Assembly: GCA_947169935.1 (NCBI GenBank)
Contig: CAMVRS010000006.1
Span: forward strand, 1-53,364
DNA from: an uncultured Lachnospiraceae bacterium
GTDB lineage: Bacteria > Bacillota > Clostridia > Lachnospirales > Lachnospiraceae
DNA length: 53,364 nucleotides
Reading direction: 5' to 3'
The stretch's first letter is position 1. Each line of letters starts with the position of its first letter. Both the position numbers and the translations under genes were made by a program. The notes under the pieces were generated by a model. That model searched no databases. It was not told the DNA's origin and worked only from the letters and a program-made list of their open reading frames with translations. This document shows positions 24,656-33,242 of the stretch, piece after piece.

Positions 24656-25351
24656 CTATGATATATATATTCTTTCTCCTGTTTCTATACAATAGCATGC
24701 CAGCCGTCCCGCTGAATATCCGCATCCGCAATCCATCATGTATACGTTTTCCTTATCATTCACCCAAATGGAAGTCTTTGTTTCATCAAGGTATCTTCCG
24801 CCGTATCTGCTGAAGTATCCTGTATCAGAATGTCCGCAGAAGGAGATATATCCCTCTATACCATCTGTATAAAAGCTGTCCGGCCCCTCTGCCATAAGAT
24901 AATAGTCATCAGCTTTGACATCATAGGGATCGGAAGTCATGGCGTGTGCAAACAGGTAATCTTTGCCATCTATCTCCATCGTCTGTTGCAGCGGGAGCAT
25001 GAGCAGCCAGTCCGCCAGAGCCAGCATATCAGCCTGTGTAAGACGTCTCTTAAGCAAGTCAAAGGAATTATAGTGATAAGGTGTCATACGCTGCCTCACG
25101 GCATCAGAGGCCGTATAATAGCGCTTTATATATTCACCCAGCCAGCGATCGTGATTACCGGCAATAACCGTACATCTGCCGATATTTTCCAGAAAGGTAA
25201 AGTATACCTCTAAAGGTATGGGATTGTAATTGCATCTGTCAAACAGATCCCCCAGCAATATCAGTCTGTCATCCTTTTCCTGACCGATCCTTTTGATCAG
25301 TTCTTTAAAACGGACAGCATCATTATGTATATCAGCAACTACATATACCAT
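24656..25351 (-). CDS. PPP-type metallophosphoesterase
   Basis: The 231-residue protein has the calcineurin-like metal motifs in order: VVADIHND, ILLGDLFDR, IAGNHDR, FAHA and FCGHSDTGY. The spacing and GDxxDR/GNHD form resemble PPP-family protein phosphatases and symmetrical Ap4A hydrolases. It has no membrane segment. An AGGA site precedes ATG 25351. It is the second predicted phosphatase of the island, besides the PP2C on the other strand, and its stop is close to the start of the DUF3298-like gene. Confidence 0.8.
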   Translation of the reverse strand: MVYVVADIHNDAVRFKELIKRIGQEKDDRLILLGDLFDRCNYNPIPLEVYFTFLENIGRCTVIAGNHDRWLGEYIKRYYTASDAVRQRMTPYHYNSFDLLKRRLTQADMLALADWLLMLPLQQTMEIDGKDYLFAHAMTSDPYDVKADDYYLMAEGPDSFYTDGIEGYISFCGHSDTGYFSRYGGRYLDETKTSIWVNDKENVYMMDCGCGYSAGRLACYCIETGERIYIS

Positions 25352-25367
25352 TGGTTTTCCTCATCTG

Positions 25368-26261
25368 TCAGATTATTATTTCCGGATATTCTTCTTCGAT
25401 CCATCCATGTTTTTCGACTATGTCATGGAACGTAAGGATATCTTTGTCATCCTCATCCACCGGCATTGAGTAGAACATCCATCCCAGAAGCTTCTGTGCT
25501 TCCTTAACACCGCTTAAAGCAGACAAAATGAAATACTTGACTGCCTGCTTATATCCGATGTGATAGAAATGGTAATCGGCGTAATAGAAAAGGATCTCGG
25601 AACTCATTTTATCGAAGCCTTCTTCCAGCCGCCATTCAACCTCGCCCCAGGAATAAGGCTTACGCCCGTACCTTCTTATGAACCATTTTGCGGTTCTGGC
25701 CAGATTCTCTTCTTCATAGTATTCAAACTCATTATCATCCGGATCAAAATCCTCAAACCAGAAATCATACTTATCCGGATAGTAATGTTTTCTGTATCTG
25801 TAAATATAAGCCACGTCAGGATCATCATTATAACTGACTTCATTAACTGTCTCTATATCGCATGTAAGCCCGCGGGAAGCAGCTTTCCTGTACCATAATG
25901 CTGCTTTTGCTTCATCACGTTCGATTCCGATGCCCAGCATATAGTTATCTCCTGTGATGATCTGGGCCGGTGCAAATCCTGATTCTGCAGATCTGAGAAA
26001 GTATTTACAGGCATCTATCACCGATGAATACCTGGAACATTTTTCGTTTATGCTGATGATCCCCAGTTTAAACATTGCCTGAGGATCTCCCACATCAGCT
26101 TTTGCCTTAAGCACATAACAGATCTCATCAAGATCTGCATTTTTGTTTAAACCCAGTGATACCGCAATATCTTCCAGGTATTTTCCTCCCCTTTTATACG
26201 GATCGGGAACATAGTATTTATCAGACTGCGGAAAAGGCAGTTCTTCATCATATATTTCCAT
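25368..26261 (-). CDS. Sel1-like repeat protein
   Basis: The 297-residue protein contains Sel1-type helical repeats, for example AMFKLGIISINEKC...ACKYFLRSAESGFAPAQII and EAKAALWYRKAASRGL. Towards the C-terminus comes FILSALSGVKEAQKLLGWM. Between these lies an acidic insert (EDFDPDDNEFEYYEEEN). Sel1 proteins act as adaptors in signalling. There is no signal peptide. The AAAGGAG site lies somewhat far from the ATG. It is inferred to be a cytosolic scaffold of the operon. Confidence 0.7.
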   Translation of the reverse strand: MEIYDEELPFPQSDKYYVPDPYKRGGKYLEDIAVSLGLNKNADLDEICYVLKAKADVGDPQAMFKLGIISINEKCSRYSSVIDACKYFLRSAESGFAPAQIITGDNYMLGIGIERDEAKAALWYRKAASRGLTCDIETVNEVSYNDDPDVAYIYRYRKHYYPDKYDFWFEDFDPDDNEFEYYEEENLARTAKWFIRRYGRKPYSWGEVEWRLEEGFDKMSSEILFYYADYHFYHIGYKQAVKYFILSALSGVKEAQKLLGWMFYSMPVDEDDKDILTFHDIVEKHGWIEEEYPEIII

Positions 26262-26277
26262 ACTTTATGTACTCCTT

Positions 26278-26625
26278 TTATCCAAAGAAATCTTTCTGGC
26301 GCTTCCATATACGTCTTGCTATTATGCCGAAAACCAGCTCTTCTGCCGAAAGAAGTATTGCATAGGCCAGTATCATAGAGATAATGCTTATTATTACTCC
26401 GGTGAATCCCTCAAATATACGGAAAACACGATAGAAAAGATAACTTACAACTGCATTTATAGGGATAGTCGCAAATACCAGCAAAAAGAAAATAGCCAGG
26501 TTCTCGTGTCTGCGTACCCTGCGATAGTTATTAACGAAGATAAATGATATGAGTATCAGTACCCCCGATATAACCAGAGAAACAAGCAGTTCCGTTGAAT
26601 AATGATATGCAGCTCTAAATATCAT
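26278..26625 (-). CDS. Small integral membrane protein, 115 aa
   Basis: The protein has three predicted membrane helices (about LLVSLVISGVLILISFIF, NLAIFFLLVFATIPINAVVSYLF and FTGVIISIISMILAYAILL). Its ATG overlaps the stop of the M50 gene by ATGA, so translation is coupled, and AGGAGGG precedes it. A subunit role next to the M50 protease is plausible but unproven. Confidence 0.65.
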   Translation of the reverse strand: MIFRAAYHYSTELLVSLVISGVLILISFIFVNNYRRVRRHENLAIFFLLVFATIPINAVVSYLFYRVFRIFEGFTGVIISIISMILAYAILLSAEELVFGIIARRIWKRQKDFFG

Positions 26626-27494
26626 TTGAACAGCCCTCCTATAATGAGATCTCCTACGATCAGCACATTCATTACTATGATAAGCGGATACAGAATGTTG
26701 TAGAGTTCAAATATATAACATACCGTGATCTTCATAAGTCCGACGGGGCCGTCCTTTAAAAGCATTTTTTTCTTCCGTCTGCTCCGTACAACATTCATGG
26801 CCTTTATAAAGTCACCATTTTTCACATCCAGTCCAAGGATATGGGCAAGAGCCAGCTGGCCGTCCATTTTGTTAAAAAACAAAATGTTGAAGGCGCAAAG
26901 CACCAGGTTAAGGTCCGCCCAGTTAAGGAATACTTCTCTCAGATTATATACCAGGCAGGATAAGATCAAACTTATTCCCGCAAGCAGGATATTTGCTTCA
27001 ACGCCTGCGCACATGATCTGGAGCTTCTTAAACCTGGCCCCGGGTCCTGTTATACCGCTGTCATCTGCCGCTGTATAAAAACCGGGAATGAGCCCCAGAA
27101 TAATCCCATACTCGTATACACGTCCGCCTTTGCACGCACGGCAGGCATTGCCATGAGCCAGTTCGTGCATGTAGCATCCCAGTAAGAGGGGGATAATCCA
27201 CTTCACTATAACCAATAATATAGGATGCCAGTATAAAAGATCTTCGATATATGTAATGATCGCCGAATCCCTATACCAGATCACTTCATGGTTTAAAATC
27301 ATGTATACACCGGCTGCAAACACGGGAATGAACATCACCATAAGGAGCATGTTCATCATCTCGGAGAGCATCCTCTTCTTACGTGTGTTCTTTGTCCTGA
27401 CCAGGGTGATCAGTTTCCCCTCAACAAGCGTAGAAGCAATATTGCCTATCACAGCGCCGGCTTTGTTTCTTTTTGCTGTTAGCTGATAGCTCAT
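26622..27494 (-). CDS. M50-type intramembrane zinc metalloprotease-like protein
   Basis: The 290-residue membrane protein has H110-E-L-A-H114 (MHELAHGNAC) inside a hydrophobic region and a downstream NKMDGQLAL, the counterpart of the N-x-x-D-G motif of M50/site-2 proteases that supplies the third zinc ligand. Several further helices follow (IMCAGVEANILLAGISLIL). Site-2 proteases release membrane-bound regulators. Possible substrates here are the single-pass proteins of the two operons. Start chosen by AAAGGAGG upstream of ATG 27494. Confidence 0.75.
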   Translation of the reverse strand: MSYQLTAKRNKAGAVIGNIASTLVEGKLITLVRTKNTRKKRMLSEMMNMLLMVMFIPVFAAGVYMILNHEVIWYRDSAIITYIEDLLYWHPILLVIVKWIIPLLLGCYMHELAHGNACRACKGGRVYEYGIILGLIPGFYTAADDSGITGPGARFKKLQIMCAGVEANILLAGISLILSCLVYNLREVFLNWADLNLVLCAFNILFFNKMDGQLALAHILGLDVKNGDFIKAMNVVRSRRKKKMLLKDGPVGLMKITVCYIFELYNILYPLIIVMNVLIVGDLIIGGLFK

Positions 27495-27497
27495 GTT

Positions 27498-28994
27498 TCA
27501 TACCTCCTTTTTTTCATTTGGTTCAATCTGGAGGCCATGGGTCCGGAAATAATCCACCAGATAACTGGCGGCTATAACGGTCCTGACATTCATGAACCAG
27601 TCAATATTGGGCGTTATCTTATTATCGAATTTTATGGTTATCTTGTCCCCGTCGTTAAGACGTGTATCGGCAGGGAGTTCTGCTTCGCAGTCATCGATCT
27701 GCGCGTATTCAAAATGATATCCGATATTCTCGTCAAGATAAAAGGCCAGATCAAGAACGGTCGCGCCTTTGTCTATGAGCATCTGGTTTCCGTTCCTTAC
27801 AAAGACGGTGATCTTTTCGTTGTAACTCTCACGCGGGTCAATGTGGTTTACATCCTGCACCAGAAGGGATCCGTCCTCATCAATGATATTTCCATAGGTA
27901 TAGCGGTCGGACTCAGTCCTGGTACGTACAAAGAGACGGTAACGGTTATCCATCTCATCAACCAGAAGGAAATACTTCGCGTCTTTATGTGTTGTGTACA
28001 GATAGTCCTGCAAGTAAAATCCGCGTTTGGAAAGTGACTTTTCAAAATACGAGAAAAAGACATCATTAGGGGTTGATCCGTAGCTTTCTGCAAGAAGTTC
28101 ATCATCTATGATCAGATACATATCGTAAAGAGGTATATTCTTCTTGGTGAGAAGCTTTTTCCAGTCTGCATCGATGTTGATCGCCATGTGCGCTATCTGA
28201 CGGTAAATGCTTATACAGGAACGTTTGGCGTAACTGAAGCCGAGAATGAATCTGTGTTCTTTCTCAAGTTCTTTGGTTTCGTTATTTGTCATGGGGTCAA
28301 AAACGCTGCTGAGTGTGTCGATGGTTGCCTTGCAGCTTCTGCTGTTTTCTTCGCAGATAGCTTCGAACTCACGCAGGATGTCCTCATACATACTGACGTG
28401 TTCTGTTTTAAAACAAAGTTCTTCGAGGATACTCACAAAATGATATGCCTTAATGTATTCGAGCATCGGTATGATTATCTCGCGGGTGTGCTCGCATTTG
28501 GGGATGCGTTTTGCTTCGGGCACACCCGAAAGTGTGTTCAGGTTATCGACCCGGTCACAGAGCTTGATGTAGAGCGCCCGCGCGTTCATCTTACTCTGAA
28601 GACGGATATCGGAAAGAAGGTTCTTCTGTGCTTTGGTAAGGGTGTGCTCCTTATAATCCTTATCACTCAGAGAGGTTACACAGTCAACGAGTCCGGCAAT
28701 ATCTTTGCCGAATTCTTTTTTGAGATCCTCGTATGTAGCATCGCTATCTTCTAAAACGTCGTGAAGTATGCCTGCCGATATTACCGGGTAGTTGAATCCA
28801 AGTTCTGCCAGCTGTCTGGCAGTGCGGAGACAATGACAGATATAAGGCTCACCTGTACCTCTCTTTACTCCGGCATGCTTTTTAGAGGCGTAATCATACG
28901 CTTTGCGGATAGTATCTTCTCCGCTGGCGACAGTATGTTTTTGGGTATATATATCGACTATCTCATCGATACTTACTTCAAGAACGTATGACAT
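27498..28994 (-). CDS. RelA/SpoT-like protein: HD domain, degenerate synthetase region, TGS
   Basis: The 498-residue protein starts with an HD hydrolase domain whose ligands are retained: H40, H54 (EPYICH), H78-D79 (ILHDVLED), D147/D150 (KLCDRVDNL). The middle (about 230-390) aligns loosely with the (p)ppGpp synthetase but lacks its recognisable catalytic motifs; IPLYDMYLIIDD replaces the usual start of that domain. A TGS-like domain (ITVFVRNGNQMLIDKGATVLD) lies near 400-470. It may be a hydrolase-only or nucleotide-sensing relative. AAAGGAGG precedes ATG 28994; it follows the XRE regulator gene by 21 bp. Confidence 0.8.
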   Translation of the reverse strand: MSYVLEVSIDEIVDIYTQKHTVASGEDTIRKAYDYASKKHAGVKRGTGEPYICHCLRTARQLAELGFNYPVISAGILHDVLEDSDATYEDLKKEFGKDIAGLVDCVTSLSDKDYKEHTLTKAQKNLLSDIRLQSKMNARALYIKLCDRVDNLNTLSGVPEAKRIPKCEHTREIIIPMLEYIKAYHFVSILEELCFKTEHVSMYEDILREFEAICEENSRSCKATIDTLSSVFDPMTNNETKELEKEHRFILGFSYAKRSCISIYRQIAHMAINIDADWKKLLTKKNIPLYDMYLIIDDELLAESYGSTPNDVFFSYFEKSLSKRGFYLQDYLYTTHKDAKYFLLVDEMDNRYRLFVRTRTESDRYTYGNIIDEDGSLLVQDVNHIDPRESYNEKITVFVRNGNQMLIDKGATVLDLAFYLDENIGYHFEYAQIDDCEAELPADTRLNDGDKITIKFDNKITPNIDWFMNVRTVIAASYLVDYFRTHGLQIEPNEKKEV

Positions 28995-29015
28995 AACAGC
29001 ACCTCCTTTCCGGTC

Positions 29016-30095
29016 TTAAGATTCTTTCCTGACAGACATATGTTTTGCCAGATGATAAAAATCGTCGTCGTCTTCTTCATCAACCTTTCCGTATCTGAAT
29101 ACATTTCTTTCAAGGCTCTGCTTGATGAAGCGCTCCAGCGTGGAACGTATCATGATCGTTTTCTGGTATTCCGTAAGCTCACTGCCGTGGTTAGGATCCA
29201 TGTAAAGCGCCTTAAAAAGCTTTATCAGTTCGTCTGCTTCTGCGGGCGCCTTGATATCCGGCTGGCCCAGCAGCAGGCTGTGATGTATCTCCTCTCCGGA
29301 CATTGTCAGTGTGTAGCGGGAGAAACCTATATACTGTATGACCGGTACATGATGACGTCCTTTTGATACTGAGTTAATGGTTCCAAGACCTCCTATGTAG
29401 CACTTCTTGTTACTGGTTACTTTGTTAAGTATCACTAGAGCTCTGTCTGTAGTTTCGTGTCTTAAGGAGATGAATACGTTGTTGCCGGAAAGTTCGAAGT
29501 CTCCGTAATATGCCATTTCCCTGAATTCATTGCCTATGCGTTCGATCACCATGTAGGACTCTTCCAGCTTTTCAAGTTCTTCCTTGATCTCAGTTACCTT
29601 TCTGCGGTCCTTGATACCCAGGATGGCCGCGCAGCTGTATACGGGGTTATCTGCATGTGATGAAGATTCTTTATAAACGAAAAGTACCCCGTATAATAAG
29701 GACTCCGTGGGAGGTTTAACATCTCTTCCTGTGGTGGGACTGGGATCTATGTAGTAGATATAATAAAGTCCGCAGTACTTATCCATCATCTCGGTCTTGC
29801 TGCCCTCCCGGTCCTGCGTAACAGGGGCCGATACCGTGGGAGAGACGTCTTTTGTAAGGAAATCATCTATGTCGATGTTGTAAAGCTGTTTGAGTCCGAT
29901 CAGGAAGTCTGTTCCCGGCATCCTGCGGCCTTTGCAGTAATCTGTCATGGAGGATGCGGTTATTCCCAGCTTTTCTGCAAGTTCCCGTTGCGTTAATCCG
30001 TGTTTTGTGATAAACTTCTTTATGTTCTGGGATACAATATCCTCAGGTCGTTTAGTAACATTAACCGTTGTCTTGGGTTTATCTTTACCCGCCAT
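29016..30095 (-). CDS. XRE-family transcriptional regulator with large C-terminal domain
   Basis: The 359-residue protein has an XRE helix-turn-helix near residues 19-75 (QNIKKFITKHGLTQRELAEKL, ITASSMTDYCKGRRMP), and a C-terminal ~250-residue domain of unknown fold. It is the promoter-proximal gene of the nine-gene minus-strand operon, with GGAGG upstream of ATG 30095, and would be expected to control that operon. The C-terminal part could sense a ligand. The large size excludes a simple phage-type repressor. Confidence 0.8.
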   Translation of the reverse strand: MAGKDKPKTTVNVTKRPEDIVSQNIKKFITKHGLTQRELAEKLGITASSMTDYCKGRRMPGTDFLIGLKQLYNIDIDDFLTKDVSPTVSAPVTQDREGSKTEMMDKYCGLYYIYYIDPSPTTGRDVKPPTESLLYGVLFVYKESSSHADNPVYSCAAILGIKDRRKVTEIKEELEKLEESYMVIERIGNEFREMAYYGDFELSGNNVFISLRHETTDRALVILNKVTSNKKCYIGGLGTINSVSKGRHHVPVIQYIGFSRYTLTMSGEEIHHSLLLGQPDIKAPAEADELIKLFKALYMDPNHGSELTEYQKTIMIRSTLERFIKQSLERNVFRYGKVDEEDDDDFYHLAKHMSVRKES

Positions 30096-30146
30096 AAAAC
30101 AGCACCTCCAATATGAAATTTCAGAATGGGGACAGTTGCCTGCTCG

Positions 30147-30175
30147 ATTATACCCTAAATTGCCCTTTGAATCAA
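30147..30175 (-). promoter_or_regulatory. Sigma-A promoter of the minus-strand nine-gene operon
   Basis: Read on the minus strand, TTGATT (30175-30170) is followed after 17 bp by a perfect TATAAT (30152-30147). It lies about 50 bp before the XRE start. It is the only promoter seen ahead of the tightly packed minus-strand genes. Confidence 0.75.
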
Positions 30176-30425
30176 GTGCTGATGTGTAGCATTATTTCGA
30201 ATTAATGGATTTTATGTTCGATTTATTTTAGTTTGCGGCAAACATCTGCTCATGCCTGATTCCGGAGTTTTTGTGCATAATAGACAGATAAATGACGCAA
30301 ACAAAGGGCTCAACGGCCCCCCAAGAGTTGATATTTGGTGAAAATTCATATCAAACTTCTGAAATACGAAGTTGTTGAATTGTTCGATATTTCTGAATAT
30401 GCATTTACATAAAATTTTTGGAAGG
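30176..30425. other. Intergenic region between divergent transcription units
   Basis: This stretch lies between the minus-strand promoter and the plus-strand promoter at 30426. Apart from one AATATGCA copy at 30396 no coding frame or clear structure was found. Confidence 0.5.
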
Positions 30426-30507
30426 TTGAATAAAAATATCAAACGTGTTAAAATATGCATTAATGCAGATATTTAGTGGGTAAAAATATGCACGCATGCA
30501 TATTTTT
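30396..30507. repeat. Three AATATGCA operator-like elements, two palindromic
   Basis: AATATGCA occurs at 30396, 30452 and 30484. The third is one arm of a perfect 11-bp palindrome AAAAATATGCA/TGCATATTTTT with a 4-bp spacer (30482-30507). The second is an imperfect palindrome (30451-30474) overlapping a -10 box. Such an array points to a dimeric repressor controlling the ATPase gene at 30546. Confidence 0.65.
30426..30454 (+). promoter_or_regulatory. Putative promoter of the AAA_14 ATPase gene
   Basis: TTGAAT (30426-30431) and TAAAAT (30449-30454) are separated by 17 bp. The -10 box overlaps the second AATATGCA palindrome and the third lies just downstream, an arrangement expected for repression. 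Confidence 0.6.
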
Positions 30508-30545
30508 GACACTTTGTTATGAGGGTAGTGTTATGGAGGCAAAAA

Positions 30546-31856
30546 ATGCTTAAGCGCGATGTAATGAAAGAAATAAAAAAATGGAAGGATAGCCCGGTTC
30601 ATAAATGCCTGGTGATCCGTGGCGCGAGACAGGTCGGAAAAACCTTTACGGTAGAACGTTTCTGTGAGAAAGCGTATAGTTCGTTTATTGAGATCAATTT
30701 TCTGGAAAATCCAACAATGAAAAAAATATTTTCCGGGGATCTGGATGCAAAAACCATACGAAAAAACATATCAGTATATCTTCCTGAGAGCAGGTTTATA
30801 CCCGGAGAAACTTGCCTGTTTCTGGATGAGATCCAGGAATGTCCCGAAGCAATAACTGCACTTAAGTTTCTGGCAAAGGATAAGGGGTTCGATCTGATCG
30901 CTTCCGGTTCTATGCTTGGGATCGATTACAAGCGTCCGACATCCTATCCTGTTGGGGCTGTCCAATATATTGATATGTTTGCATTGAGTTTTAAAGAATT
31001 CTTGTATGCGTCCGGAATAACGGATGAGATCATTATGGACCTGAAAGAACATTTTGTGAATAAGACGCCTGTTCCCTGGGCGATACATGATAGATTGATG
31101 GAGATATTCCGGTTGTATATGATCCTTGGGGGGATGCCGGAGGTGGTAGCTACATATTTTGCAACGGATTCGATAGCAGAAGCTCAGAGAAAATTGCAGG
31201 ATATACTGACGGATTACCGTTATGATATAGCACATTATGCGGTGGCAGAGATAAAGATGAAGGCTGAAGAATGCTATTTCTCTTTACCGGGGCAGTTATC
31301 AAAAGAGAATCATAAATTTATGTATTCTAACGTAGAAAAAGGAGGGACGGCCAGAAAATTTGGTTCCAGTATTGACTGGTTGAAAAGCGCTGAACTGATC
31401 AAATGTGTGTATAATACGAAGGGGTATGATATTCCGCTTAGCAGCCAGCGCATTGATGATAATTTCAGAGTATACCCGACGGATATAGGACTCTTGATAG
31501 GAATGTATGAGAAAACGGTCAGGGAACTTATAATCTACCCTGAAAACCAGGTGCTTGGGAGCGCAGTAAAGGGAGGAATTTATGAAGCGGTGATCGCAGA
31601 TATTCTGATAAAGAATGGGCATAAGGAGTTGTTTTTCAGAAAACCGGAGACAGCAAATTTTGAAATAGAATTTCTTATACAGAATAAAGATGGCGTGATC
31701 CCGATTGAGGTCAAGGCCGGAAAGAGCAGGTCGAAATCTTTGGATAATTTATTGCAAAGAGATGAGATTCCATACGGCTATAAGATAATTGATGGAAATG
31801 TGGGGGTATCTGACAAGAAGATAACCATCCCTCACTATATGGCGATGTTTCTGTGA
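30546..31856 (+). CDS. AAA_14/DUF4143-family ATPase
   Basis: From ATG 30546 (GGAGG at 30536-30540) the protein has 436 residues. It has Walker A GARQVGKT at 26-33, Walker B CLFLDEIQEC and the family motif ASGSMLG, followed by a DUF4143 region. Its end (FEIEFLIQNKDGVIPIEVKAGKSRSKSL) is a PD-(D/E)XK nuclease-like motif usual for this family. Such ATPases are widespread accessory genes of Clostridia and Bacteroidetes; their role is unresolved. Tight palindromic control suggests that expression is kept low. The PolC-like gene follows on the same strand. Confidence 0.85.
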   Translation: MLKRDVMKEIKKWKDSPVHKCLVIRGARQVGKTFTVERFCEKAYSSFIEINFLENPTMKKIFSGDLDAKTIRKNISVYLPESRFIPGETCLFLDEIQECPEAITALKFLAKDKGFDLIASGSMLGIDYKRPTSYPVGAVQYIDMFALSFKEFLYASGITDEIIMDLKEHFVNKTPVPWAIHDRLMEIFRLYMILGGMPEVVATYFATDSIAEAQRKLQDILTDYRYDIAHYAVAEIKMKAEECYFSLPGQLSKENHKFMYSNVEKGGTARKFGSSIDWLKSAELIKCVYNTKGYDIPLSSQRIDDNFRVYPTDIGLLIGMYEKTVRELIIYPENQVLGSAVKGGIYEAVIADILIKNGHKELFFRKPETANFEIEFLIQNKDGVIPIEVKAGKSRSKSLDNLLQRDEIPYGYKIIDGNVGVSDKKITIPHYMAMFL

Positions 31857-31995
31857 ATGGATCATTCAGGGTGGAAGCATCCGCGGTTATCTGAATGGGA
31901 AAGAGAGAAAAACACTGACGGAACGGATAAAGGAGATAATGGCTGATAACGTTATTGACGCACCGGAAATTGTTATTGCTGATGGAGGAAATGAT

Positions 31996-32952
31996 ATGGC
32001 AGACAGATTACCTTTTATAGAAGACGCCGATCTTAAGATCAGGAGCATATGTCTTGAAGGAATAGATGCAAAGTATGAAGGAGAGATTAAGGATAAGGCA
32101 ATAGAACGGTTAGATGAAGAATTAGGTATCGTAAAGCGCATTGGATTCGCATCAGCCTATCTTACTCTGTATGAGGCATTAAAAGCGGTAAATGCAAAAC
32201 AGGAAGATTTTTGTTTAAGATTTACGCTGGCATCATCGGTCGTATCGTATACTTTGGGATTAACGCAAACGGAACCTGTTAACTGTTCTCCGCGCTTATA
32301 TCCGGAGTTCTTATATGGGATAAGGGGTGACAGGAGACCCTTCTTTGAGCTGGATGTTACTCCCGGGCTGCGGGAAAAGTTAAAGGATTACTTCGAGAAT
32401 GTGTATCCCGGAAAGGAACCGGTAACAATTAAATTTGATGAAAAAGAAGGGATCGAAAGTATATATATAGGGGAACTGGATGAAGCTGAGCGTATAGGAG
32501 ATCATTACTCCGGGGTGTTCAATATCGGACTTAAATCTGCGGATGATACTTCAGCGGAAAGCTTGATAGACCGGAAGATAATGGAGGCATGTTCTCCGAA
32601 AACCTTTGAAGAATATGTAAAGTGTTTTGGATTAACTAAAAGCAGAGGGGCGTGGGAGGATAACGCAGAGATATTGATAAATAACAAAGATATACCATTC
32701 GAGGAATTAATATCCTGCAGGGAAGATGTTTACGAATACATGATAGAACACGGCATAGAAAAGCAGAAGGCGTATGAGATAGCTGAGTATGTCCGGAAAG
32801 GCCGGGCTGAGAAACCCGGGTGGAAGGACGAAATGGTTGAGACAATGAAGGACGTAGGCATACCGGAGTGGTATATTGAATCATGCAGTAAGATCAAATA
32901 TCTTTATACGCGTGCGCATGCGGTGGAGTGTGTTGGAAGAAGTAAACATTAA
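31996..32952 (+). CDS. Degenerate PolC-like (family C DNA polymerase) protein
   Basis: The frame extends back to 31939, but ATG 31996 has GGAGG seven bases upstream, giving 318 residues. The C-terminal half matches the PolC palm-to-fingers region: AWEDNAEILI, SCREDVYEYMI, AYEIAEYVRKGRAEKPGW, VGIPEWYIESCSKIKYLYTRAHA, and stops before the usual AAYVLMA. The N-terminal half resembles the palm (RLDEELGIVKRIGFASAYL), but the GSRGSVGSS motif is lost and the catalytic PDIDLNF is PFFELDV. Exonuclease, PHP and OB domains are absent. It cannot be an active replicative polymerase. It is either a decaying paralogue or a repurposed domain. Confidence 0.75.
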   Translation: MADRLPFIEDADLKIRSICLEGIDAKYEGEIKDKAIERLDEELGIVKRIGFASAYLTLYEALKAVNAKQEDFCLRFTLASSVVSYTLGLTQTEPVNCSPRLYPEFLYGIRGDRRPFFELDVTPGLREKLKDYFENVYPGKEPVTIKFDEKEGIESIYIGELDEAERIGDHYSGVFNIGLKSADDTSAESLIDRKIMEACSPKTFEEYVKCFGLTKSRGAWEDNAEILINNKDIPFEELISCREDVYEYMIEHGIEKQKAYEIAEYVRKGRAEKPGWKDEMVETMKDVGIPEWYIESCSKIKYLYTRAHAVECVGRSKH

Positions 32953-33127
32953 AGGATGTTCCCATATGGGAGTTCCCGGACGCATATAACGGGCTTTCGA
33001 TAGATGTGTACAATGATGCGATAAGGACAGCCTGCCATGAGAATGAAGTATTAATAGCTGATGCCTGGAAAGAATGTTTAGAAGATATTTTGAGCGAAAA
33101 GGCAGGGAAATACTTGCCTGCAGTCTG
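32953..33127 (+). pseudogene. Frameshifted continuation or fragment after the PolC-like gene
   Basis: A frame shifted relative to the PolC-like gene is open from 32946 to TGA at 33127. It encodes KDVPIWEFPDAYNGLSIDVY...KECLEDILSEKAGKYLPAV. It has no clear start of its own. It may be the frameshifted tail of the upstream gene or an unrelated remnant. Confidence 0.35.
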
Positions 33128-33163
33128 AGGATAAGAGTTTTTGAAAAATATTCTAAAAACCTA

Positions 33164-33192
33164 TTGACATACTATGTGAAAGGGTGTAATAT
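33164..33192 (+). promoter_or_regulatory. Strong sigma-A promoter of the amino-acid uptake operon
   Basis: TTGACA (33164-33169), exactly 17 bp, then TAATAT (33187-33192). Immediately downstream is a perfect palindrome GGTGCATGCACC (33204-33215), nested in ATGCAC/GTGCAT, which may be an operator or a 5' mRNA hairpin. Confidence 0.8.
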
Positions 33193-33242
33193 GCACACTT
33201 GTAAGGTGCATGCACCTAATAAGACGAAAGGAGCGATGATAA

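Noticed and set aside
27498..28994. An ordinary bifunctional Rel protein
   Set aside because: The synthetase motifs are not recognisable although HD and TGS parts are.
30599..31235. Minus-strand reading frame inside the AAA_14 ATPase gene
   Set aside because: No ribosome site or recognisable domain; the plus-strand frame has Walker motifs.
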